The notes under the pieces are model-generated. The model searched no databases, was not told the DNA's origin, and was given only the letters and a program-made list of their open reading frames with translations. Shown piece by piece: positions 11,676-25,149 of a stretch of 64,000 nucleotides of DNA. The first letter of the stretch is position 1, and every line of letters begins with the position of its first letter. The DNA comes from Ascidia mentula (Eukaryota; Chordata; Ascidiacea; Phlebobranchia; Ascidiidae). The DNA lies in the NCBI GenBank assembly GCA_947561715.1, contig OX387200.1, positions 12,092,501 to 12,156,500 of the forward strand. The letters are read 5' to 3'. The position numbers and the translations under genes were made by a program.

Positions 11676-14435
11676 TTTATCGAAAAGTCGTATACTGCAA
11701 AATGGACAAGTACTGAAATCTCATAGTTTCATACGTTGTGCAACCGCAAAAGCAATACTGGAGTACCAGCGTTTTCCACTGTATAATAAAGCTTGTACTG
11801 AAAAAAATATTTTTCATCGAAAAGTCATATACTGCAAAATGGACAAGTGCTGAAATCGCATAGTTACGTACGTTGTGCAACCGCAAAAGCAATACTGGAG
11901 TATCAGCGTTTTCCACTGTATAATAAAGCTTGTACTGAAAAAAATTATTTTTTATCGAAAAGTCATATACTGCAAAATGCACAAGTGCTGAAATCGCACA
12001 GTTACATACGTTGTGCAACCGCAAAAGCAATACTGGAGTATCAGCGTTTTCCACTGTATAATAAAGCTTGCAGTGCAAAAAAATATTTTTCATCGAAAAG
12101 TCATATACTGCAAAATGGACAAGTGCTGAAATCGCATAGTTACATACGTTGTGCAACCGCAAAAGCAATATTGGAGTATCAGCGTTTTCCACTGTATAAT
12201 AAAGCTTGTACTGCAAAAAAATATTTTTCATCGAAAAGTCATATACTGCAAAATGGACAAGTGCTGAAATCGCATAGTTACATACGTTGTGCAACCGCAA
12301 AAGCAATACTGGAGTATCAGCGTTTTCCACTGTATAATAAAGCTTGTACTGCAAAAAAATATTTTTCATCGAAAAGTCATATACTGCAAAATGGACAAGT
12401 GCTGAAATCGCAAAGTTACATACGTTGTGCAACCGCAAAAGCAATATTGGAGTATCAGCGTTTTCCAATGTATAATAAAGCTTGTACTGCAAAAAAATAT
12501 TTTTCATCGAAAAGTCATATACTGCAAAATGGACAAGTGCTGAAATCGCATAGTTAAATACGTTGTGCAACCGCAAAAGCAATACTGGAGTATCAGCGTT
12601 TTCCACTGTATAATAAAGCTTGTACTGCAAAAAAATATTTTTCATCGAAAAGTCATATACTGCAAAATGGACAAGTGCTGAAATCGCATAGTTACATACG
12701 TTGTGCAACCGCAAAAGCAATACTGTAGTATCAGCGTTTTCCACTGTATAATAAAGCTTGTACTGCAAAAAAATATTTTTCATCGAAAAGTCATATACTG
12801 CAAAATGGACAAGTGCTGAAATCGCATAGTTACATACGTTGTGCAACCGCAAAAGCAATACTGGAATATCAGCGTTGTCCACTGTATAACAAAGCTTGTA
12901 CTGAAAAAAATTATTTTTTGTCGAAAAGTCACATACTGCAAAATGGACAAGTGCTGAAATCTCACAGTTACATACGTTGTGCAACTGCAAAAGCAATACT
13001 GGAGTATCAGCGTTTTCCACTGTATAATAAAGCTTGTACTGCAAAAAAATATTATTTATCGAAAAGTCATATACTGCAAAATGGACAAGTGCTGAAATCG
13101 CACAGTTGCATACGTTGTGCAACCGCAAAAGCAATACTGGAGTATCAGCGTTTTCCACTGTATAATAAAGCTTGTACTGAAAAAAAATATTTTTCATCGA
13201 AAAGTCATATACTGCAAAATGGACAAGTGCTGAAATCGCACAGTTGCATACGTTGTGCAACCGCAAAAGCAATACTGGAGTATCAGCGTTTTCCACTGTA
13301 TAATAAAGCTTGTACTGAAAAAAAATATTTTTCATCGAAAAGTCATATACTGCAAAATGGACAAGTGCTGAAATCGCATAGTTACATACGTTGTGCAACC
13401 GCAAAAGCAATACTGGAATATCAGCGTTGTCCACTGTATAATAAAGCTTGTACTGCAAAAAAATATTTTTCATCGAAAAGTCATATACTGCAAAATGGAC
13501 AAGTGCTGAAATCGCATAGTTACATACGTTGTGCAACCGCAAAAGCAATACTGGAGTATCAGCGTTTTCCCCTGTATAATAAAGCTTGTACTGCAAAAAA
13601 ATATTTTTTATCGAAAAGTCATATACTGCAAAATAGAAAAGTGCTGAAATCGCACAGTTGCATAAGTTGTGCAACCGCAAAAGCAATATTGGAATACCAG
13701 CGTTTTCCACTGTATAACAAAGCTTGTAATGAAAAAAATTATTTTTTATCGAAAAGTCATATACTGCAAAATGGACAAGTGCTGAAATCGCATAGTTACA
13801 TACGTTGTGCAACCGCAAAAGCAATACTGGAGTATCAGCGTTTTCCACTGTATAATAAAGCTTGTACTGCAAAAAAATATTTTTCATCGAAAAGTCATAT
13901 ACTGCAAAATGGACAAGTGCTGAAATCGCATAGTTACATACGTTGTGCAACCGCAAAAGCAATACTGGAATATCAGCGTTGTCCACTGTATAACAAAGCT
14001 TGTACTGAAAAAAATTATTTTTTGTCGAAAAGTCACATACTGCAAAATGGACAAGTGCTGAAATCTCATAGTTACATACGTTGTGCAACCGCAAAAGCAA
14101 TACTGGAGTATCAGCGTTTTCCACTGTATAATAAAGCTTGCACTGCAAAAAAATATTTTTCATCGAAAAGTCATATACTGCAAAATGGACAAGTGCTGAA
14201 ATCGCATAGTTACATACGTTGTGCAACCGCAAAAGCAATACTGGAGTATCAGCGTTTTCCACTGTATAATAAAGCTTGTACTGCAAAAAAATATTTTTCA
14301 TCGAAAAGTCATATACTGCAAAATGGACAAGTGCTGAAATCGCATAGTTGTATACGTTGTGCAACCGCAAAAGCAATACTGGAGTATCAGCGTTTTCCCC
14401 TGTATAATAAAGCTTGTACTGCAAAAAAATATTTT
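11676..14435. repeat. Large duplicated block, copy 2 (partner about 7950-10435)
   Basis: Same monomer order as the partner block with two extra monomers near 12675-12950. It carries private changes absent from the partner, for example ATCGCAAAGTTAC near 12408 and ATACTGTAGTATC near 12721, so the copies have begun to diverge. Past 14435 the order differs from that following the partner. Confidence 0.76.
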
Positions 14436-15450
14436 TCATCGAAAAGTCATATACTGCAAAATGGACAAGTGCTGAAATCGCATAGTTGTATACGTTGTGC
14501 AACCGCAAAAGCAATACTGGAATATCAGCGTTGTCCACTGTATAACAAAGCTTGTACTGAAAAAAATTATTTTTTGTCGAAAAGTCACATACTGCAAAAT
14601 GGACAAGTGCTGAAATCTCATAGTTACATACGTTGTGCAACCGCAAAAGCAATACTGGAGTATCAGCGTTTTCCACTGTATAATAAAGCTTGCACTGCAA
14701 AAAAATATTTTTCATCGAAAAGTCATATACTGCAAAATGGACAAGTGCTGAAATCGCATAGTTACATACGTTGTGCAACCGCAAAAGCAATACTGGAGTA
14801 TCAGCGTTTTCCACTGTATAATAAAGCTTGTACTGCAAAAAAATATTTTTCATCGAAAAGTCATATACTGCAAAATGGACAAGTGCTGAAATCGCATAGT
14901 TGTATACGTTGTGCAACCGCAAAAGCAATACTGGAGTATCAGCGTTTTCCCCTGTATAATAAAGCTTGTACTGCAAAAAAATATTTTTCATCGAAAAGTC
15001 ATATACTGCAAAATGGACAAGTGCTGAAATCGCATAGTTGTATACGTTGTGCAACCGCAAAAGCAATACTGGAGTATCAGCCTTTTCCCCTGTATAATAA
15101 AGCTTGTACTGCAAAAAAATATTTTTTATCGAAAAGTCATATACTGCAAAATAGACAAGTGCTGAAATCGCACAGTTGCATACGTTGTGCAACCGCAAAA
15201 GCAATACTGGAATACCAGCGTTTTCCACTGTATAATAAAGCTTATACTGAAAAAAATTATTTTTTATCGAAAAGTCATATACTGCAAAATGGACAAGTAC
15301 TGAAATCTCATAGTTTCATACGTTGTGCAACCGCAAAAGCAATACTGGAGTACCAGCGTTTTCCACTGTATAATAAAGCTTGTACTGAAAAAAATATTTT
15401 TCATCGAAAAGTCATATACTGCAAAATGGACAAGTGCTGAAATCGCATAG

Positions 15451-17657
15451 TTACATACATTGTGCAACCGCAAAAGCAATACTGGAGTATCAGCGTTTTC
15501 CACTGTATAATAAAGCTTGTACTGAAAAAAATTATTTTTTGTCGAAAAGTCATATACTGCAAAACGGACAAGTACTGTAATCTCATAGTTTCATGCGTTG
15601 TGCAACCGCAAAAGCAATACTGGAGTATCAGCGTTTTCCACTGTATAATAAAGCTTGTACTGCAAAAAAATATTTTTCATCGAAAAGTCATATACTGCAA
15701 AATGGACAAGTGCTGAAATCGCATAGTTACATACGTTGTGCAACCGCAAAAGCAATACTGGAATATCAGCGTTGTCCACTGTATAATAAAGCTTGTACTG
15801 CAAAAAAATATTTTTCATCGAAAAGTCATACACTGCAAAATGGACAAGTGCTGAAATCGCATAGTTACATACGTTGTGCAACCGCAAAAGCAATACTGGA
15901 GTACCAGCGTTTTCCACTGTATAATAAAGCTTGTAATGAAAAAAATTATTTTTTATCGAAAAGTCATATACTGCAAAATGGACAAGTGCTGAAATCGCAT
16001 AGTTACATACGTTGTGCAACCGCAAAAGCAATATTGGAGTATCAGCGTTTTCCACTGTATAATAAAGCTTGTACTGCAAAAAAATATTTTTCATCGAAAA
16101 GTCATATACTGCAAAATGGACAAGTGCTGAAATCGCATAGTTACATACGTTGTGCAACCGCAAAGGCAATACTGGAGTATCAGCGTTTTCCACTGTATAA
16201 TAAAGCTTGTACTGCAAAAAAATATTTTTCATCGAAAAGTCATATACTGCAAAATGGACAAGTGCTGAAATCGCATAGTTATATACGTTGTGCAACCGCA
16301 AAAGCAATATTGGAGTATCAGCGTTTTCCACTGTATAATAAAGCTTGTACTGCAAAAAAATATTTTTCATCGAAAAGTCATATACTGCAAAATGGACAAG
16401 TGCTGAAATCGCATAGTTAAATACGTTGTGCAACCGCAAAAGCAATACTGGAGTATCAGCGTTTTCCACTGTATAATAAAGCTTGTACTGCAAAAAAATA
16501 TTTTTCATCGAAAAGTCATATACTGCAAAATGGACAAGTGCTGAAATCGCATAGTTGTATACGTTGTGCAACCGCAAAAGCAATACTGGAGTATCAGCGT
16601 TTTCCCCTGTATAATAAAGCTTGTACTGCAAAAAAATATTTTTCATCGAAAAGTCATATACTGCAAAATGGACAAGTGCTGAAATCGCATAGTTGTATAC
16701 GTTGTGCAACCGCAAAAGCAATACTGGAATATCAGCGTTGTCCACTGTATAACAAAGCTTGTACTGAAAAAAATTATTTTTTGTCGAAAAGTCACATACT
16801 GCAAAATGGACAAGTGCTGAAATCTCATAGTTACATACGTTGTGCAACCGCAAAAGCAATACTGGAGTATCAGCGTTTTCCACTGTATAATAAAGCTTGC
16901 ACTGCAAAAAAATATTTTTCATCGAAAAGTCATATACTGCAAAATGGACAAGTTCTGAAATCGCATAGTTACATACGTTGTGCAACCGCAAAAGCAATAC
17001 TGGAGTATCAGCGTTTTCCACTGTATAATAAAGCTTGTACTGCAAAAAAATATTTTTCATCGAAAAGTCATATACTGCAAAATGGACAAGTGCTGAAATC
17101 GCATAGTTGTATACGTTGTGCAACCGCAAAAGCAATACTGGAGTATCAGCGTTTTCCCCTGTATAATAAAGCTTGTACTGCAAAAAAATATTTTTCATCG
17201 AAAAGTCATATACTGCAAAATGGACAAGTGCTGAAATCGCATAGTTGTATACGTTGTGCAACCGCAAAAGCAATACTGGAGTATCAGCCTTTTCCCCTGT
17301 ATAATAAAGCTTGTACTGCAAAAAAATATTTTTTATCGAAAAGTCATATACTGCAAAATAGACAAGTGCTGAAATCGCACAGTTGCATACGTTGTGCAAC
17401 CGCAAAAGCAATACTGGAATACCAGCGTTTTCCACTGTATAATAAAGCTTATACTGAAAAAAATTATTTTTTATCGAAAAGTCATATACTGCAAAATGGA
17501 CAAGTACTGAAATCTCATAGTTTCATACGTTGTGCAACCGCAAAAGCAATACTGGAGTACCAGCGTTTTCCACTGTATAATAAAGCTTGTACTGAAAAAA
17601 ATATTTTTCATCGAAAAGTCATATACTGCAAAATGGACAAGTGCTGAAATCGCATAG
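15451..17657. repeat. Higher-order repeat unit 1 of a triple tandem (2207 bp, 16 monomers)
   Basis: The unit starts at the landmark TTACATACATTGTGCAACC and contains 16 monomers, one of them 137 bp. About two monomers later comes the second landmark, TACTGTAATCTCATAG followed by TTTCATGCG. The next unit starts at 17658. Unit 1 has a monomer with the TGTCCACTGTATAATAAAGC and CATACACTGC variants (near 15770-15835) that unit 2 lacks. Confidence 0.88.
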
Positions 17658-19726
17658 TTACATACATTGTGCAACCGCAAAAGCAATACTGGAGTATCAG
17701 CGTTTTCCACTGTATAATAAAGCTTGTACTGAAAAAAATTATTTTTTGTCGAAAAGTCATATACTGCAAAACGGACAAGTACTGTAATCTCATAGTTTCA
17801 TGCGTTGTGCAACCGCAAAAGCAATACTGGAGTATCAGCGTTTTCCACTGTATAATAAAGCTTGTACTGCAAAAAAATATTTTTCATCGAAAAGTCATAT
17901 ACTGCAAAATGGACAAGTGCTGAAATCGCATAGTTACATACGTTGTGCAACCGCAAAAGCAATACTGGAGTACCAGCGTTTTCCACTGTATAATAAAGCT
18001 TGTAATGAAAAAAATTATTTTTTATCGAAAAGTCATATACTGCAAAATGGACAAGTGCTGAAATCGCATAGTTACATACGTTGTGCAACCGCAAAAGCAA
18101 TATTGGAGTATCAGCGTTTTCCACTGTATAATAAAGCTTGTACTGCAAAAAAATATTTTTCATCGAAAAGTCATATACTGCAAAATGGACAAGTGCTGAA
18201 ATCGCATAGTTACATACGTTGTGCAACCGCAAAAGCAATACTGGAGTATCAGCGTTTTCCACTGTATAATAAAGCTTGTACTGCAAAAAAATATTTTTCA
18301 TCGAAAAGTCATATACTGCAAAATGGACAAGTGCTGAAATCGCATAGTTATATACGTTGTGCAACCGCAAAAGCAATATTGGAGTATCAGCGTTTTCCAC
18401 TGTATAATAAAGCTTGTACTGCAAAAAAATATTTTTCATCGAAAAGTCATATACTGCAAAATGGACAAGTGCTGAAATCGCATAGTTAAATACGTTGTGC
18501 AACCGCAAAAGCAATACTGGAGTATCAGCGTTTTCCACTGTATAATAAAGCTTGTACTGCAAAAAAATATTTTTCATCGAAAAGTCATATACTGCAAAAT
18601 GGACAAGTGCTGAAATCGCATAGTTGTATACGTTGTGCAACCGCAAAAGCAATACTGGAGTATCAGCGTTTTCCCCTGTATAATAAAGCTTGTACTGCAA
18701 AAAAATATTTTTCATCGAAAAGTCATATACTGCAAAATGGACAAGTGCTGAAATCGCATAGTTGTATACGTTGTGCAACCGCAAAAGCAATACTGGAATA
18801 TCAGCGTTGTCCACTGTATAACAAAGCTTGTACTGAAAAAAATTATTTTTTGTCGAAAAGTCACATACTGCAAAATGGACAAGTGCTGAAATCTCATAGT
18901 TACATACGTTGTGCAACCGCAAAAGCAATACTGGAGTATCAGCGTTTTCCACTGTATAATAAAGCTTGCACTGCAAAAAAATATTTTTCATCGAAAAGTC
19001 ATATACTGCAAAATGGACAAGTTCTGAAATCGCATAGTTACATACGTTGTGCAACCGCAAAAGCAATACTGGAGTATCAGCGTTTTCCACTGTATAATAA
19101 AGCTTGTACTGCAAAAAAATATTTTTCATCGAAAAGTCATATACTGCAAAATGGACAAGTGCTGAAATCGCATAGTTGTATACGTTGTGCAACCGCAAAA
19201 GCAATACTGGAGTATCAGCGTTTTCCCCTGTATAATAAAGCTTGTACTGCAAAAAAATATTTTTCATCGAAAAGTCATATACTGCAAAATGGACAAGTGC
19301 TGAAATCGCATAGTTGTATACGTTGTGCAACCGCAAAAGCAATACTGGAGTATCAGCCTTTTCCCCTGTATAATAAAGCTTGTACTGCAAAAAAATATTT
19401 TTTATCGAAAAGTCATATACTGCAAAATAGACAAGTGCTGAAATCGCACAGTTGCATACGTTGTGCAACCGCAAAAGCAATACTGGAATACCAGCGTTTT
19501 CCACTGTATAATAAAGCTTATACTGAAAAAAATTATTTTTTATCGAAAAGTCATATACTGCAAAATGGACAAGTACTGAAATCTCATAGTTTCATACGTT
19601 GTGCAACCGCAAAAGCAATACTGGAGTACCAGCGTTTTCCACTGTATAATAAAGCTTGTACTAAAAAAAATATTTTTCATCGAAAAGTCATATACTGCAA
19701 AATGGACAAGTGCTGAAATCGCATAG
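17658..19726. repeat. Higher-order repeat unit 2 of a triple tandem (2069 bp, 15 monomers)
   Basis: Begins at the same landmark as unit 1 and is exactly one monomer shorter. It shares with unit 1 the private variant CAAGTTCTGAAATCGC (near 16950 and 19019, 2069 bp apart), which I saw nowhere else; this marks a recent duplication. It has one difference in the length-variant monomer near 19663 (ACTAAAAAAAA in place of ACTGAAAAAAA). Confidence 0.88.
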
Positions 19727-20830
19727 TTACATACATTGTGCAACCGCAAAAGCAATACTGGAGTATCAGCGTTTTCCACTGTATAATAAAGCTTGTACTG
19801 AAAAAAATTATTTTTTGTCGAAAAGTCATATACTGCAAAACGGACAAGTACTGTAATCTCATAGTTTCATGCGTTGTGCAACCGCAAAAGCAATACTGGA
19901 GTATCAGCGTTTTCCACTGTATAATAAAGCTTGTACTGCAAAAAAATATTTTTCATCGAAAAGTCATATACTGCAAAATGGACAAGTGCTGAAATCGCAT
20001 AGTTACATACGTTGTGCAACCGCAAAAGCAATACTGGAATATCAGCGTTGTCCACTGTATAATAAAGCTTGTACTGCAAAAAAATATTTTTCATCGAAAA
20101 GTCATACACTGCAAAATGGACAAGTGCTGAAATCGCATAGTTACATACGTTGTGCAACCGCAAAAGCAATACTGGAGTACCAGCGTTTTCCACTGTATAA
20201 TAAAGCTTGTAATGAAAAAAATTATTTTTTATCGAAAAGTCATATACTGCAAAATGGACAAGTGCTGAAATCGCATAGTTACATACGTTGTGCAACCGCA
20301 AAAGCAATATTGGAGTATCAGCGTTTTCCACTGTATAATAAAGCTTGTACTGCAAAAAAATATTTTTCATCGAAAAGTCATATACTGCAAAATGGACAAG
20401 TGCTGAAATCGCATAGTTACATACGTTGTGCAACCGCAAAAGCAATACTGGAGTATCAGCGTTTTCCACTGTATAATAAAGCTTGTACTGCAAAAAAATA
20501 TTTTTCATCGAAAAGTCATATACTGCAAAATGGACAAGTGCTGAAATCGCATAGTTATATACGTTGTGCAACCGCAAAAGCAATATTGGAGTATCAGCGT
20601 TTTCCACTGTATAATAAAGCTTGTACTGCAAAAAAATATTTTTCATCGAAAAGTCATATACTGCAAAATGGACAAGTGCTGAAATCGCATAGTTAAATAC
20701 GTTGTGCAACCGCAAAAGCAATACTGGAGTATCAGCGTTTTCCACTGTATAATAAAGCTTGTACTGCAAAAAAATATTTTTCATCGAAAAGTCATATACT
20801 GCAAAATGGACAAGTGCTGAAATCGCATAG
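19727..20830. repeat. Higher-order repeat unit 3 of a triple tandem (partial, about 8 monomers)
   Basis: Starts at the same landmark and follows unit 1, not unit 2: it retains the monomer missing from unit 2, and the stretch 19869-20696 translates identically to 15593-16420. It departs from the other units near 20830, where the array passes into a block ending in a 140-bp marker monomer (about 21045). The pattern A, A minus one monomer, A-partial is what unequal exchange predicts. Confidence 0.85.
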
Positions 20831-23800
20831 TTACATACGTTGTGCAACCGCAAAAGCAATACTGGAGTATCAGCGTTTTCCACTGTATAATAAAGCTTGT
20901 ACTGCAAAAAAATATTTTTCATCGAAAAGTCATATACTGCAAAATGGACAAGTGCTGAAATCGCATAGTTGCATACGTTGTGCAACCGCAAAAGCAATAC
21001 TGGAGTATCAGCGTTTTCTACTGTATAATAAAGCTTGTACTGCAAAAAAATATTTTTTTTATCGAAAAGTCATATACTGCAAAATAGACAAGTGCTGAAA
21101 TCGCACAGTTGCATACGTTGAGCAACCGCAAAAGCAATACTGGAATACCAGCGTTTTCCACTGTATAACAAAGCTTGTACTGAAAAAAATTATTTTTTAT
21201 CGAAAAGTCGTATACTGCAAAATGGACAAGTACTGAAATCTCATAGTTTCATACGTTGTGCAACCGCAAAAGCAATACTGGAGTACCAGCGTTTTCCACT
21301 GTATAATAAAGCTTTTACTGAAAAAAATATTTTTCATCGAAAAGTCATATACTGCAAAATGGACAAGTGCTGAAATCGCATAGTTACGTACGTTGTGCAA
21401 CCGCAAAAGCAATACTGGAGTATCAGCGTTTTCCACTGTATAATAAAGCTTGTACTGAAAAAAATTATTTTTTATCGAAAAGTCATATACTGCAAAACGG
21501 ACAAGTACTGAAATCTCATAGTTTCATACGTTGTGCAACCGCAAAAGCAATACTGGAGTATCAGCGTTTTCCACTGTATAATAAAGCTTGTACTGCAAAA
21601 AAATATTTTTCATCGAAAAGTCATATACTGCAAAATGGACAAGTGCTGAAATCGCATAGTTACATACGTTGTGCAACCGCAAAAGCAATACTGGAGTATC
21701 AGCGTTTTCCACTGTATAATAAAGCTTGTACTGCAAAAAAATATTTTTCATCGAAAAGTCATATACTGCAAATTGGAAAAGTGCTGAAATCGCACAGTTG
21801 CATACGTTGTGCAACCGCAAAAGCAATACTGGAATACCAGCGTTTTCCACTGTATAACAAAGCTTGTACTGAAAAAAATTATTTTTTATCGAAAAGTCAT
21901 ATACTGCAAAATGGACAAGTACTGAAATCTCATAGTTACATACGTTGTGCAACCGCAAAAGCAATACTGGAGTACCAGCGTTTTCCACTGTATAATAAAG
22001 CTTGTACTGAAAAAAATTATTTTTTATCGAAAAGTCATATACTGCAAAATGGACAAGTGCTGAAATCTCATAGTTACATACGTTGTGCAACCGCAAAAGC
22101 AATACTGGAGTATCAGCGTTTTCCACTGTATAATAAAGCTTGTACTGCAAAAAAATATTTTTTATCGAAAAGTCATATACTGCAAAATGGACAAGTGCTG
22201 AAATCTCATAGTTACATACGTTGTGCAACCGCAAAAGCAATACTGGAGTACCAGCGTTTTCCACTGTATAATAAAGCTTGTACTGAAAAAAATTATTTTT
22301 TATCGAAAAGTCATATACTGCAAAATGGACAAGTGCTGAAATCGCATAGTTACATACGTTGTGCAACCGCAAAAGCAATACTGGAGTACCAGCGTTGTCC
22401 ACTGTATAACAAAGCTTGTACTGAAAAAAATTATTTTTTGTCGAAAAGTCGTATACTGCATAATGGACAAGTGCTGAAAGCTCATAGTTACATACGTTGT
22501 GCAACCGCAAAAGCAATACTGGAGTATCAGCGTTTTCCACTGTACAATAAAGCTTGTACTGCAAAAAAATATTTTTCATCGAAAAGTCATATACTGCAAA
22601 ATGGACAAGTGCTGAAATCGCATAGTTGCATACGTTGTGCAACCGCAAAAGCAATACTGGAGTACCAGCGTTTTCCACTGTATAATAAAGCTTGTACTGA
22701 AAAAAATATTTTTCATCGAAAAGTCATATACTGCAAAATGGACAAGTGCTGAAATCGCATAGTTACGTACGTTGTACAACCGCAAAAGCAATACTGGAGT
22801 ATCAGCGTTTTCCACTGTATAATAAAGCTTGTACTGCAAAAAAATAATTTTCATCGAAAAGTCATATACTGCAAAATGGACAAGTGCTGAAATCGCATAG
22901 TTACATACGTTGTGCAACCGCAAAAGCAATACTGGAGTATCAGCGTTTTCCACTGTATAATAAAGCTTGTACTGCAAAAAAATATTTTTCATCGAAAAGT
23001 CATATACTGCAAATTGGAAAAGTGCTGAAATCGCACAGTTGCATACGTTGTGCAACCGCAAAAGCAATACTGGAATACCAGCGTTTTCCACTGTATAACA
23101 AAGCTTGTACTGAAAAAAATTATTTTTTATCGAAAAGTCATATACTGCAAAATGGACAAGTACTGAAATCTCATAGTTACATACGTTGTGCAACCGCAAA
23201 AGCAATACTGGAGTACCAGCGTTTTCCACTGTATAATAAAGCTTGTACTGCAAAAAAATATTTTTTATCGAAAAGTCATATACTGCAAAATAGAAAAGTG
23301 CTGAAATCGCACAATTGCATAAGTTGTGCAACCGCAAAAGCAATACTGGAATACCAGCGTTTTCCACTGTATAACAAAGCTTGTACAGAAAAAAATTATT
23401 TTTTATCGAAAAGTCATATACTGCAAAATGGACAAGTGCTGAAATCTCATAGTTACATACGTTGTGCAACCGCAAAAGCAATACTGGAATATCAGCGTTT
23501 TCCACTGTATAATAAAGCTTGTACTGAAAAAAATTATTTTTTATCGAAAAGTCATATACTGCAAAATGCACAAGTGCTGAAATCGCACAGTTACATACGT
23601 TGTGCAACCGCAAAAGCAATACTGGAGTATCAGCGTTTTCCACTGTATAATAAAGCTTGCAGTGCAAAAAAATATTTTTCATCGAAAAGTCATATACTGC
23701 AAAATGGACAAGTGCTGAAATCGCATAGTTACATACGTTGTGCAACCGCAAAAGCAATATTGGAGTATCAGCGTTTTCCACTGCATAATAAAGCTTGTAC

Positions 23801-25149
23801 TGCAAAAAAATATTTTTCATCGAAAAGTCATATACTGCAAAATGGACAAGTGCTGAAATCGCATAGTTACATACGTTGTGCAACCGCAAAAGCAATACTG
23901 GAGTATCAGCGTTTTCCACTGTATAATAAAGCTTGTACTGCAAAAAAATATTTTTCATCGAAAAGTCATATACTGCAAAATGGACAAGTGCTGAAATCGC
24001 ATAGTTACATACGTTGTGCAACCGCAAAAGCAATATTGGAGTATCAGCGTTTTCCAATGTATAATAAAGCTTGTACTGCAAAAAAATATTTTTCATCGAA
24101 TAGTCATATACTGCAAAATGGACAAGTGCTGAAATCGCATAGTTAAATACGTTGTGCAACCGCAAAAGCAATACTGGAGTATCAGCGTTTTCCACTGTAT
24201 AATAAAGCTTGTACTGCAAAAAAATATTTTTCATCGAAAAGTCATATACTGCAAAATGGACAAGTGCTGAAATCGCATAGTTACATACGTTGTGCAACCG
24301 CAAAAGCAATACTGGAGTATCAGCGTTTTCCACTGTATAATAAAGCTTGTACTGCAAAAAAATATTTTTCATCGAAAAGTCATATACTGCAAAATGGACA
24401 AGTGCTGAAATCGCATAGTTACATACGTTGTGCAACCGCAAAAGCAATACTGGAATATCAGCGTTGTCCACTGTATAACAAAGCTTGTACTGAAAAAAAT
24501 TATTTTTTGTCGAAAAGTCACATACTGCAAAATGGACAAGTGCTGAAATCTCATAGTTACATACGTTGTGCAACCGCAAAAGCAATACTGGAGTATCAGC
24601 GTTTTCCACTGTATAATAAAGCTTGTACTGCAAAAAAATATTATTTATCGAAAAGTCATATACTGCAAAATGGACAAGTGCTGAAATCGCACAGTTGCAT
24701 ACGTTGTGCAACCGCAAAAGCAATACTGGAGTATCAGCGTTTTCCACTGTATAATAAAGCTTGTACTGAAAAAAAATATTTTTCATCGAAAAGTCATATA
24801 CTGCAAAATGGACAAGTGCTGAAATCGCACAGTTGCATACGTTGTGCAACCGCAAAAGCAATACTGGAGTATCAGCGTTTTCCACTGTATAATAAAGCTT
24901 GTACTGAAAAAAAATATTTTTCATCGAAAAGTCATATACTGCAAAATGGACAAGTGCTGAAATCGCATAGTTACATACGTTGTGCAACCGCAAAAGCAAT
25001 ACTGGAATATCAGCGTTGTCCACTGTATAATAAAGCTTGTACTGCAAAAAAATATTTTTCATCGAAAAGTCATATACTGCAAAATGGACAAGTGCTGAAA
25101 TCGCATAGTTACATACGTTGTGCAACCGCAAAAGCAATACTGGAGTATC

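Noticed and set aside
912-15228. Very long open frames in the satellite (for example 912-4463 and 11677-15228, 1183 codons each, minus strand) as a repeat-protein gene family
   Set aside because: They follow from a 138-bp period divisible by three plus a stop-free frame. They end at length-variant monomers, most plus-frame starts are not ATG, no known domain appears, and both strands are open at once.
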